In this document: positions 28,833-36,674 of the stretch, one piece after another
How positions within the stretch are numbered: the first letter of the stretch is position 1
Layout: each line of letters starts with the position of its first letter
Origin: Clostridiaceae bacterium
GTDB lineage: Bacteria; Bacillota; Clostridia; DSM-8532
Length of the DNA: 42,658 nt
Direction of reading: 5' to 3'
Assembly (NCBI GenBank): GCA_012523705.1
Contig: JAAYTU010000073.1
Location: forward strand, 1 to 42,658
Program-made: the position numbers and the translations under genes
Notes under the pieces: model-generated
The model's database searches: none
What the model was told of the DNA's origin: nothing
What the model saw: the letters and a program-made list of their open reading frames with translations, nothing else

Positions 28833-30665
28833 CTATTTGCTTTCAAGCTGCTTTTTTATTTTCTCTGCAAGATTAGGGCCTATTCCCTTGACCTGTGCAA
28901 TCTCCTCCACACTGGCTTCTTTGAGCTTCTTGGCTGAGCCAAAGGCCTTAATCAGGGCCTTCTTACGGACAGGTCCTACTCCTTCAAGCTCATCTATAAC
29001 TGACTTTTGCATACGCTTTCTTCTGAGGTTTTTATTATACTGTAGCGCATACCTATGGGCTTCGTTTTGTATTGATGCTACAAATCTCAATAAGTCATTG
29101 TCTCTTCTGAGTTCTACTCCCGTAACACCGTTCACCAGCCTATGGGAACGGTGCCTGTCATCCTTTGCCATACCCCAAATTGGAATATCTATTCCTAAAT
29201 CTTCAAGAACCTCTTTGGACACGCTTACATGCTGTGCTCCACCATCAACCAATATAAGATCCGGCAGGGTGGAAAAGGCTTCATCATTGCTCCCCGATAA
29301 ATATCTGTTAAAGCGCCTCAGCAAGGTCTCCTGCATGCTTCCATAATCATTCTGCTGAGTAATAGCCTTCATTTTAAACCTTCTGTAGCTTTTGGTATCT
29401 GGATGCCCTTCTTTGAAAACAACCATTGATGATACAATCTCGGTACTCCCAGTATTGGATATATCATAAGCCTCTATAACTTTCGGCAGTTCTTCGAGTC
29501 TTAAAGTATCCTTAAGCTTCTTTAACAGCTCCATGGACTTTGCCTGCATGGCCAAAACATTCCTCTGGTGTAATTCCAGCTCCTCTTTGGCATTCTGCTC
29601 GGCTATATTAACTAGTTCTGCCTTTGCCCCTCTTTTGGGAACAACAATATTAACTTTACTCCCCCGCCTTTTAGAGAGCAGCCCTGAAAGAGCTTCAAAA
29701 GATTCGGGTTCATGTTGAAGGGCTATTTCCTTTGGTATTTCAGGGTTAGAATCATAATACTGCACCAAAAAGGATTCTATAGCCTTACCAGGTTCTTCTG
29801 CTCCCATCCCCTCTAAGACATAAGCCCGCTTACCAACCAGTCTTCCGCCGCGTATGGCCAGGACACTGGCAGCATAATGCCAGTTATCAGAATATAGGGC
29901 AATGACATCCCGTTCCTCCTTTTTAAGAGTGTAAACTGACTGCTTTTTATATAATTCATTAATGCTCTTTATCCTGTCTCTAATAACTGCTGCCTTTTCA
30001 AACTTCAGTTCCTCGGCGTATCTGTTCATTTCCTCGTTAAGCATATCTATTACATCATCATGACGCCCGTCAAGAAATGCCAATGCTTTCTTTACCAGCT
30101 CCATGTATTCCTCTTTACTTATTTTACCTGCACAGGGGGCAGAACAAAGCCCGATCTGATAATACAGGCAAGGTCTTTGAGTTTTTTGAGTTGATATGGC
30201 TCTTTTGCAGGTTCTGACGGGAAACAGTTTTCTTAACACCTCAACAGAGTCCCTTACCGCTGACATCTTTACAAAGGTACCAAAATACTTGGCTCCATCC
30301 TTTTTCACCCTTCTTGTTATCTCTACTCGGGGGAACTCATCCTGAACTGTAATCTTTATATGAGGATAGGTTTTATCATCCTTTAGGAGAATATTATATT
30401 TGGGTTTATGCCGCTTTATCAGAGTGTTTTCAAGAATTAAGGCTTCTTCCTCGGTGTGAGTTACTATATATTCTAGGCTGTAAATATTGGACACGAGCAT
30501 GGCAGTCTTTGAGTCTCTGTCTTCACTGTGTCTGAAATAGGACCTGACACGGTTTTTCAGGATTTTCGCCTTGCCTACATATATAATTGTCCCTTCGCTA
30601 TCGCGCATTATATATACGCCCGGTGACTCGGGCAGATTATTTAACGTTTCTTTAAGTGATGCCAT
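28833..30665 (-). CDS. uvrC: excinuclease ABC subunit C
   Basis: LPESPGVYIMRDSEGTIIYVGKAKILKNRVRSYF, CLYYQIGLCSAPC, VDGGAQHVS, C-terminal HhH; start trimmed to MASLKETL at 30665. Confidence 0.98.
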   Translation of the reverse strand: MASLKETLNNLPESPGVYIMRDSEGTIIYVGKAKILKNRVRSYFRHSEDRDSKTAMLVSNIYSLEYIVTHTEEEALILENTLIKRHKPKYNILLKDDKTYPHIKITVQDEFPRVEITRRVKKDGAKYFGTFVKMSAVRDSVEVLRKLFPVRTCKRAISTQKTQRPCLYYQIGLCSAPCAGKISKEEYMELVKKALAFLDGRHDDVIDMLNEEMNRYAEELKFEKAAVIRDRIKSINELYKKQSVYTLKKEERDVIALYSDNWHYAASVLAIRGGRLVGKRAYVLEGMGAEEPGKAIESFLVQYYDSNPEIPKEIALQHEPESFEALSGLLSKRRGSKVNIVVPKRGAKAELVNIAEQNAKEELELHQRNVLAMQAKSMELLKKLKDTLRLEELPKVIEAYDISNTGSTEIVSSMVVFKEGHPDTKSYRRFKMKAITQQNDYGSMQETLLRRFNRYLSGSNDEAFSTLPDLILVDGGAQHVSVSKEVLEDLGIDIPIWGMAKDDRHRSHRLVNGVTGVELRRDNDLLRFVASIQNEAHRYALQYNKNLRRKRMQKSVIDELEGVGPVRKKALIKAFGSAKKLKEASVEEIAQVKGIGPNLAEKIKKQLESK

Positions 30666-30678
30666 ATTAACACTCCTA

Positions 30679-30719
30679 CATGGGACAGGGAACCGTCCCA
30701 TGTCTTACCCCTGTCTTAC
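30679..30719 (-). repeat. dispersed palindromic repeat, copy 2 (uvrC leader)
   Basis: minus strand GTAAGACAGGGGTAAGACATGGGACGGTTCCCTGTCCCATG; shares TAAGACAGGGGYRAGAC with copy 1. Confidence 0.8.
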
Positions 30720-30746
30720 AAAAAGCCGGCTTCCCAGCCGGCTTTC
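30720..30746 (-). terminator. intrinsic terminator of the HPr-like gene
   Basis: AAAGCCGGCT-tccc-AGCCGGCTTT with T-run on minus strand. Confidence 0.85.
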
Positions 30747-30760
30747 AAATCTGATGAATA

Positions 30761-31024
30761 TTACTCTGTCATTCCGTTATTGGCAAACTCCTCTAGCTCC
30801 ATCAGAGCCGTTGCCTCGTCTCTTCCATCGGTAATGATTGTAATCTTATCTCCGGGGCTTATGCCCAATGACAGAAGACCTAGAAGGCTTTTTGCGTTTG
30901 CTTTTCTTTCATCTTTTTGAATCCATATATTGGCTTCATAGCTTGAAGCTTTTTGGATTAGCCGGGCAGCCATTTTTGACTCTAGTCCGGTTTTGCTAAA
31001 TATTGTAACTTCCTTAGATAACAT
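30761..31024 (-). CDS. HPr-family protein lacking the active-site histidine (Crh-like)
   Basis: MLSKEVTIFSKTGLESKMAARLIQKAS...NAKSLLGLLSLGISPGDKITI; E at position 15, S at 46; RBS aggaggaag. Confidence 0.9.
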   Translation of the reverse strand: MLSKEVTIFSKTGLESKMAARLIQKASSYEANIWIQKDERKANAKSLLGLLSLGISPGDKITIITDGRDEATALMELEEFANNGMTE

Positions 31025-31111
31025 GTTATGCTTCCTCCTGGCTGTTACCAAGTGTAACTTGTATTATTACCACAGAATTTATTTAAGCTCTTATTAATAA
31101 ATATCATCCCT

Positions 31112-31140
31112 ATTATACAATAGTAAAGCGAAAAATAAAA
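31112..31140 (-). promoter_or_regulatory. candidate promoter of the HPr-like gene
   Basis: minus strand TTTTAT-N17-TATAAT. Confidence 0.45.
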
Positions 31141-31152
31141 GTTTTTTTGCTG

Positions 31153-31179
31153 ATTTGCATCTTATTTGTCAATTTGCAT
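31153..31179. repeat. 8-bp direct repeat pair ATTTGCAT, 19-bp period
   Basis: ATTTGCATcttatttgtcaATTTGCAT. Confidence 0.6.
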
Positions 31180-31250
31180 TAAGTAATTGCAGCTACTCCA
31201 TGTTATATTGGATAAAACACTTAATTCTTCCCATCAATGTCTAATATGGC

Positions 31251-32075
31251 TCAACCCGCCGGATTAGGTTTTAGTTTAGCGTTCTTAACTATGGTGTTTG
31301 TAATACAGTGCTGTGGGCAAACGGCTGCACATTCCCCGCAATTGATACATTTTGTAGGATCTATTACTGCCAGAAAGTTATCCATATGAATCGCATCAAC
31401 TGGACAAACCTTTACACATTTCTGGCATGATATACAGCCCACATTACAATTCTTTCTAGCTGCCGCTCCTTTATCATGGCTGTTACATTTTACAGTAAAG
31501 CCTGAAAGAACAGGGATCAAGGCAATAATATCCTTCGGACATTCTGCAACACATTTCCCACAACCCGTGCATTTATCTGCATCTATATATGCCAAGCCGT
31601 TTTCTACAATAATTGCATCGAACTGGCAGACTTTCTTACAGCTCCCCAGCCCTATGCAACCGTAATGGCATGCATCCATACCTGAAGATAATGCATTTGC
31701 TGTGTGGCAATCATCCAAGCCTTGATAATTATATTTTATTTTCACATTATCACAATTACCCTGGCATAATACCCTGGCAACATTAAGATCTATAGAGCCC
31801 TCGTCAACCCCCATATAGTCGGAGATAGAATTTACAACAGCGATTCCACCCACCGGACATCGGCTGGCATGGACTCCTTCATTTACTATAGCTTCTGCAA
31901 AGCCATCACAGCCTGTATATCCACACGCCCCGCAATTGGCTCCTGGAAGCATTTCTCTTACTACAGCAATTCTTTCATCAACCTTGACCTCAAATACCTT
32001 GGCTGAAACAGAGAGTGCTAATCCAAAGGCAAGCCCCAAGCCTGATATAATAGCGACAGGAATCAATATACTCAT
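31251..32075 (-). CDS. rnfB: Rnf complex subunit B (ferredoxin-like, multi-[Fe-S])
   Basis: GANCGACGYTGCDGFAEAIV, CTGCGKCVAECP, CINCGECAAVCPQHC. Confidence 0.97.
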   Translation of the reverse strand: MSILIPVAIISGLGLAFGLALSVSAKVFEVKVDERIAVVREMLPGANCGACGYTGCDGFAEAIVNEGVHASRCPVGGIAVVNSISDYMGVDEGSIDLNVARVLCQGNCDNVKIKYNYQGLDDCHTANALSSGMDACHYGCIGLGSCKKVCQFDAIIVENGLAYIDADKCTGCGKCVAECPKDIIALIPVLSGFTVKCNSHDKGAAARKNCNVGCISCQKCVKVCPVDAIHMDNFLAVIDPTKCINCGECAAVCPQHCITNTIVKNAKLKPNPAG

Positions 32076-32089
32076 TTGTGTCCCCCTTC

Positions 32090-32671
32090 TTACGAAATTA
32101 TTAAGCCTGCAAACCCTACGAAGGTTATTGAAACTAATGAGGCTGAAATCAGAGTGATAGGCATGCCTTTGAAGGCCTCAGGAATATCGGCCGTTTCAAG
32201 ACGCTCTCTGATACCTGAAAACAATAATAATGCAAGTGTAAATCCAATCCCTGCGGCGAATCCGAATACAACAGCTTCAAGAAAGCTATAGTCACGTTCT
32301 ACAAAAATCAGTGCTGAACCCAGTACAGCACAGTTAGTGGTTATTAGAGGAAGATATACCCCCAATGCCTTATACAGAGATGGAATCAGCTTTTTCAGCA
32401 CAGTTTCCACAAACTGAACCAGAGCAGCAATAGTCAAAATAAAGGCTATGGTCTGTAAATATTCCAGCTCTTTAGGCTCCAGCAAAAACTTATTAACAAG
32501 CCATGTTACGGCCTGTGAAATTACAAGGACAAAGGTAACGGCACCACTCATTCCCAACGCTGTTGAGGTCTTCTGGGACACTCCCAGGAAGGGGCAAATC
32601 CCCAGAAACTTTGATAAAACAAAGTTTTCTACAAAAATCGCACCTATAAGTATTACAAACAATTCCTTCAT
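32090..32671 (-). CDS. rnfA: Rnf complex subunit A
   Basis: FVENFVLSKFLGICPFLGVSQKTSTALGMSGAVTFV. Confidence 0.97.
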   Translation of the reverse strand: MKELFVILIGAIFVENFVLSKFLGICPFLGVSQKTSTALGMSGAVTFVLVISQAVTWLVNKFLLEPKELEYLQTIAFILTIAALVQFVETVLKKLIPSLYKALGVYLPLITTNCAVLGSALIFVERDYSFLEAVVFGFAAGIGFTLALLLFSGIRERLETADIPEAFKGMPITLISASLVSITFVGFAGLIIS

Positions 32672-33357
32672 TTCACATCACCTCCGCCAGCAGCATTGCT
32701 GCAGCCCGGACACCCTACAGCACAAGCATCCTGGTGTTCTATGGTATTATCGTTTTTCTTCCTGTTAGCCAATTTATTAAACAACGCAACTAAGAATCCC
32801 ATAATCATAAATCCTCCAGCAGGCAAAATGAAAAATGTTGCCGGAGAAAAAAGATTTACTGTAACGGGATATCCCATCCATGTACCTGAACCCAGGATTT
32901 CTCTGACAGAGCCAATAATGGTTATGGCAATAGTAAATCCCGCTCCCATCCCAAGGGCATCGAGAATGGAAAGTATAGGTCCATTTTTTTGTGCGAACAT
33001 TTCTGCTCTGGCGAAAATGATACAATTTACGACTATCAAGGGAATGTATATGCCCAGCTGCTTGTTAAGCTCGGGCAATAATACTGCAAGCAACATTTGA
33101 ACTATGGTAGTAAAGGTTGCTATTACTGTTATGTAAGCAGGTATTCTTACCTTATCGGGTACAATATTTCTTATCAATGAAATAATGAAATTAGAGCCGA
33201 CAAGAACGAATGTGGCCGCCGCTCCCATGCCTAATCCATTCTTAGCCATTGTAGTTACAGCCAGGGAAGGGCACATACCCAAAAGCATCCGGAAAGTGGG
33301 GTTTTCGTTTATAATTCCATTAATAAATACTGAAAAACCTTTTTTCTTCTTTGCCAC
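32668..33357 (-). CDS. rnfE: Rnf complex subunit E with Cys-rich C-terminal tail
   Basis: NPTFRMLLGMCPSLAVTTMAKNGLGMGAAATFVL...LGMGAGFTIAI. Confidence 0.97.
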   Translation of the reverse strand: MAKKKKGFSVFINGIINENPTFRMLLGMCPSLAVTTMAKNGLGMGAAATFVLVGSNFIISLIRNIVPDKVRIPAYITVIATFTTIVQMLLAVLLPELNKQLGIYIPLIVVNCIIFARAEMFAQKNGPILSILDALGMGAGFTIAITIIGSVREILGSGTWMGYPVTVNLFSPATFFILPAGGFMIMGFLVALFNKLANRKKNDNTIEHQDACAVGCPGCSNAAGGGDVK

Positions 33358-33358
33358 C

Positions 33359-33949
33359 TTAATCGCCTCCTATCACTGATCTTACCATAGCTACAGCATC
33401 TGCTACCCCATCTGTAACTGCTCTGGATGATTTTGTAGCACTGGCCACGGCTTCTATCTCATTATCATCAGAGGCTTGTCGCTGTACAACAGAAAAGACC
33501 TTCTTTGGTATTTCGCCCTTAAACTGATCGGTAAAATCAGGATTTGTTACCTTATCCCCCAACCCGGGGGTTTCATTGTGGCTAGTAATTACTACGCCAG
33601 TAATGCTTTGATTAATATCTATACCAACGAGAATATTCATATCCCCGCCATATCCCTTAGTAGAAACTACAACTACATATCCTGTCAGATTTCCGTCTTT
33701 TTCGGCTTCATATAGCTTCTGAACCCCGTCCGGAACAACAAAGCCATTTTCTCTTAATTGGTCAGCCTCAATTTCTTTAGAAAATCTGTCTGCCTCGGCA
33801 AATACCCGTATCAGGGTTTCCTGCTCCTCGAGCCTTTGATTTTCTTCTATAATGGGCTTTGTAATATGGTTCACATAGGCTAATGCGGCTGTTAATACAA
33901 TACAGATTAAAAACAGTATCAATGCAGGCTTTATTATTTCCTTATACAT
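33359..33949 (-). CDS. rnfG: Rnf complex subunit G (FMN-binding)
   Basis: single TM; GYGGDMNILVGIDINQSITGVVITSHNETPGLGDKV; ASATKSS flavinylation-site-like. Confidence 0.95.
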   Translation of the reverse strand: MYKEIIKPALILFLICIVLTAALAYVNHITKPIIEENQRLEEQETLIRVFAEADRFSKEIEADQLRENGFVVPDGVQKLYEAEKDGNLTGYVVVVSTKGYGGDMNILVGIDINQSITGVVITSHNETPGLGDKVTNPDFTDQFKGEIPKKVFSVVQRQASDDNEIEAVASATKSSRAVTDGVADAVAMVRSVIGGD

Positions 33950-34952
33950 GGGTAGCACCTCCAAACCGTCGAGGCCTTGTAAGTCTGTCTATAAGAGGAG
34001 TTGCCACATTCATAAGAAGTATGGCATAGGAGACACCCTCCGGCATTCCTGTATAAAGTCTGAATACGATTGTAAGCAGACCGCAGCCCAATGCATAAAT
34101 CACTGTGCCCTTTTTGGTCATAGGACTTGTTGTGTAGTCGGTAGCCATAAAAAAGGCTCCCAGCAGAAGTCCACCAGCAAGTACATGATACAGAGCATAC
34201 CCTGTGAACATCCCTTCTGGGGCAAGGACCCAGGCCATCAGCGCTACTGTGCCTGTGTAAATAACCGGAATATGCCATGAGATAACTCCCTTAATTATGA
34301 GATATAATCCTCCAATTATTATGGCTAATGCACAGACCTCACCAACAGACCCCCCGGTTTGCCCTAAGAACATGTCAAGCAGGGAAGGAGGCTCTCCGCC
34401 ATCCTTAAGTATACTTAGAGGTGTGGCATATGTGCTTACATCAACAGTTGCACCTGAGGTTGCGCCCGATGTCGTCCCCGACACTGCTTCTGCTGCAAGC
34501 GCCGTAATTCTGTTAATTGGCTCTGTCCACTTGGACATGTCCGAACCAAAGGAAACAAGGAGAAAAGCGCGAGCTGCAAGTGCAGGGTTGACAAAATTGT
34601 ATCCTAATCCTCCGAAAAGCTGCTTTACTATTACTATAGCAAAGAAGGCGCCCACTACTGCCATCCAGATGGGCAAAGTGGGTGGCAGATTCAGTGCAAG
34701 CAATAAGCCAGTTACAACTGCACTTAAATCGCCTATTGTGTTATTGCGTTTTAAAACGAGCCGGCTGAGATATTCAAAGCCAACCGATGCTAATACTGTT
34801 ACAAAAATTAATAATGCAGCCCTGGCACCAAAAAAATATATGCCGGCAAGAGTTGCGGGTAAAAGAGCAATTATTACATTAAGCATAATTTTCTGGGTGG
34901 TTGCCCCGTGCCTTATATGCGGAGAGGAACTCACATTCAGCCTCTTATCCAA
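33942..34952 (-). CDS. rnfD: Rnf complex subunit D
   Basis: SSSPHIRHGATTQKIMLNVIIALLPATLAG...FGGLGYNFVNPALAARAFLL...MATDYTTSPMTKKG. Confidence 0.97.
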   Translation of the reverse strand: MDKRLNVSSSPHIRHGATTQKIMLNVIIALLPATLAGIYFFGARAALLIFVTVLASVGFEYLSRLVLKRNNTIGDLSAVVTGLLLALNLPPTLPIWMAVVGAFFAIVIVKQLFGGLGYNFVNPALAARAFLLVSFGSDMSKWTEPINRITALAAEAVSGTTSGATSGATVDVSTYATPLSILKDGGEPPSLLDMFLGQTGGSVGEVCALAIIIGGLYLIIKGVISWHIPVIYTGTVALMAWVLAPEGMFTGYALYHVLAGGLLLGAFFMATDYTTSPMTKKGTVIYALGCGLLTIVFRLYTGMPEGVSYAILLMNVATPLIDRLTRPRRFGGATHV

Positions 34953-35023
34953 AAAAATTCCCCCTCTATCGTTTATTGAGATACTTCATGCTTCGTTATC
35001 ATTAATGCTTATGACTTGTATGC

Positions 35024-36331
35024 TTATTTCTGCAAAGCTCTTCTTGTGGCATCCTTAGCCAGACGGATTGACTGAAGCAGCATCCGCTTGGCAGGACAGA
35101 TGTACACACATGCTCCACACTCTATGCAGTCCATAGCATGATGATCATTTAAATCTTCTATTCTATTGGCCTTAACTAATCTGTCAATATCAAAAGGAAG
35201 CAAATTAACCGGACAAACATTTACACATCGTGCACAACGAATACACGGCCCTTCTTCAGGTATTAATCCCTCTTTTTCATCAAAGGCTAAAATCGCATTA
35301 GTGTGCTTCATGACAGGTAATTCCTCAGAATAAAGAGCTATACCCATCATGGGCCCGCCCATGATTACTTTTCCCGGATCCATTATTAGCCCGCCGCAGA
35401 AATCAAAGACCTCCTGTAATGGTGTGCCTATTAACACTTCAACATTCTTAGGCGTTACAACGCATGATCCATCTACTGTAATCCGTCGTTTAATTAAAGG
35501 AAGTCCTGTTTTTATGTATTGGGCTACAAAGGCAACACTTGTTACATTCATAACAAGGCATCCTACATCATGGGGCAGCTTTCCTGATGGAACCTCCCGT
35601 CCGGTCAGGGTTTGAATCAGCATTTTCTCAGCACCCTGAGGATATCGGGATTTAAGGCTGCAAACGGTAATATTATCATAGGATGACGCAACCTCCGAAA
35701 GCTTTTTAATAGCCTTAGGCTTATTGTCCTCAACTCCTATTATTGCCTTCGGTATGCCTGTCCACTTAAGCACATGATTAATGCCTTCAATAATATTGCT
35801 GCTGTTCTCCATACACTCTCTATAGTCAGATGTGATATAAGGCTCACATTCAGCTGCATTTATTAATAGAAGATCTACAACAACTTCTTCGGGAGGATTA
35901 AGTTTCACATGAGTTGGGAATCCCGCACCTCCTAATCCAGTAAGCCCTGACGCTTTTATGGCATTTAAAAAAGACTCCCTGCTATCTATCGAGGGAGGCT
36001 TAACTTCCTCAGACAGCTCCTGGAGTCCATCTGGTTTTATTTCAACACAAACTATGGGCTTACTTGCCGATATTATTCTTTCATCTATTGAAGTTACAGT
36101 CCCTGAAACGCTTGAATGAATAGGTGCTGATACATATGAGCCAGCATTTCCAATCACCTGGCCAACCTTTACATTATCACCCTTCTTCACAAGAGCTTGA
36201 CAAGGAGCACCTATATGCTGATTCATAGGAATTACTACTTTACTTGGAACATCCATTCTGACTGTAGCCAGTTCCATAGTATTTTTTGATGAAGGAGGAT
36301 TAACTCCTCCTCTGAAACCACCGAATATCAT
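35024..36331 (-). CDS. rnfC: Rnf complex subunit C
   Basis: GGAGFPTHVKL, two CxxCxxCxxxCP ferredoxin motifs, SLBB/RnfC barrel-sandwich N-terminus. Confidence 0.97.
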   Translation of the reverse strand: MIFGGFRGGVNPPSSKNTMELATVRMDVPSKVVIPMNQHIGAPCQALVKKGDNVKVGQVIGNAGSYVSAPIHSSVSGTVTSIDERIISASKPIVCVEIKPDGLQELSEEVKPPSIDSRESFLNAIKASGLTGLGGAGFPTHVKLNPPEEVVVDLLLINAAECEPYITSDYRECMENSSNIIEGINHVLKWTGIPKAIIGVEDNKPKAIKKLSEVASSYDNITVCSLKSRYPQGAEKMLIQTLTGREVPSGKLPHDVGCLVMNVTSVAFVAQYIKTGLPLIKRRITVDGSCVVTPKNVEVLIGTPLQEVFDFCGGLIMDPGKVIMGGPMMGIALYSEELPVMKHTNAILAFDEKEGLIPEEGPCIRCARCVNVCPVNLLPFDIDRLVKANRIEDLNDHHAMDCIECGACVYICPAKRMLLQSIRLAKDATRRALQK

Positions 36332-36382
36332 TTTATCAACTCCGGCAAAAAAATAACAAAAAAAATCTATTTATCGACCCTT

Positions 36383-36411
36383 AATATAATACCATAATAA
36401 CTGTATTTGAA
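36383..36411 (-). promoter_or_regulatory. candidate rnf operon promoter
   Basis: minus strand TTCAAA-N17-TATATT, about 50 nt upstream of rnfC. Confidence 0.5.
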
Positions 36412-36428
36412 AAAGGATAAAGATTGTT

Positions 36429-36469
36429 AAAAAACAGACAATCAGAGGGATTCAGCCCTCCGACATTGT
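36429..36469 (-). terminator. intrinsic terminator just upstream of the rnfC promoter
   Basis: minus strand ACAATgTCGGAGGGctgaatCCCTCTGATTGTctgTTTTTT. Confidence 0.75.
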
Positions 36470-36522
36470 ATTTAGTATACATTTTAAAAACAAAGAATTA
36501 AAATAAGAGAAAGTAACAATTA

Positions 36523-36565
36523 TCGCTGTTGAATGGCAAAGCCATACCTACTAACAGGATAGCGA
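36523..36565. other. structured intergenic hairpin of unknown function
   Basis: TCGCTGTTgaATGGCaaaGCCATacctactAACAggatAGCGA: nested ATGGC/GCCAT, GTT/AAC and TCGCT/AGCGA pairings. Confidence 0.5.
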
Positions 36566-36619
36566 AAAAATACACTAAAAACTATTTATGTAAAACATGT
36601 ATGAGCTATTCTGAATGTT

Positions 36620-36660
36620 AAAAAGCGCCATATTACATTTCCCAGTAATAGGCGCTTTTT
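36620..36660 (-). terminator. hppA intrinsic terminator
   Basis: AAAAAGCGCCTATTACtgggaaatGTAATAtGGCGCTTTTT. Confidence 0.88.
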
Positions 36661-36674
36661 ATGAATTTATAATC

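Noticed and set aside
33934-34278. 114-aa minus-strand ORF overlapping rnfD in another frame
   Set aside because: Alternative-frame translation of rnfD; Cys/Tyr-rich and implausible.
34297-35058. 253-aa plus-strand ORF
   Set aside because: Antisense to rnfD, which has clear family motifs; composition is a mirror of the coding strand and no RBS or family pattern is seen.
36523-36565. c-di-GMP-I (GEMM) riboswitch, suggested by GGCAAAGCC
   Set aside because: The rest of the GEMM core (first stem-loop with GGCAAACC and the tetraloop receptor) is absent; only a short k-mer matches.
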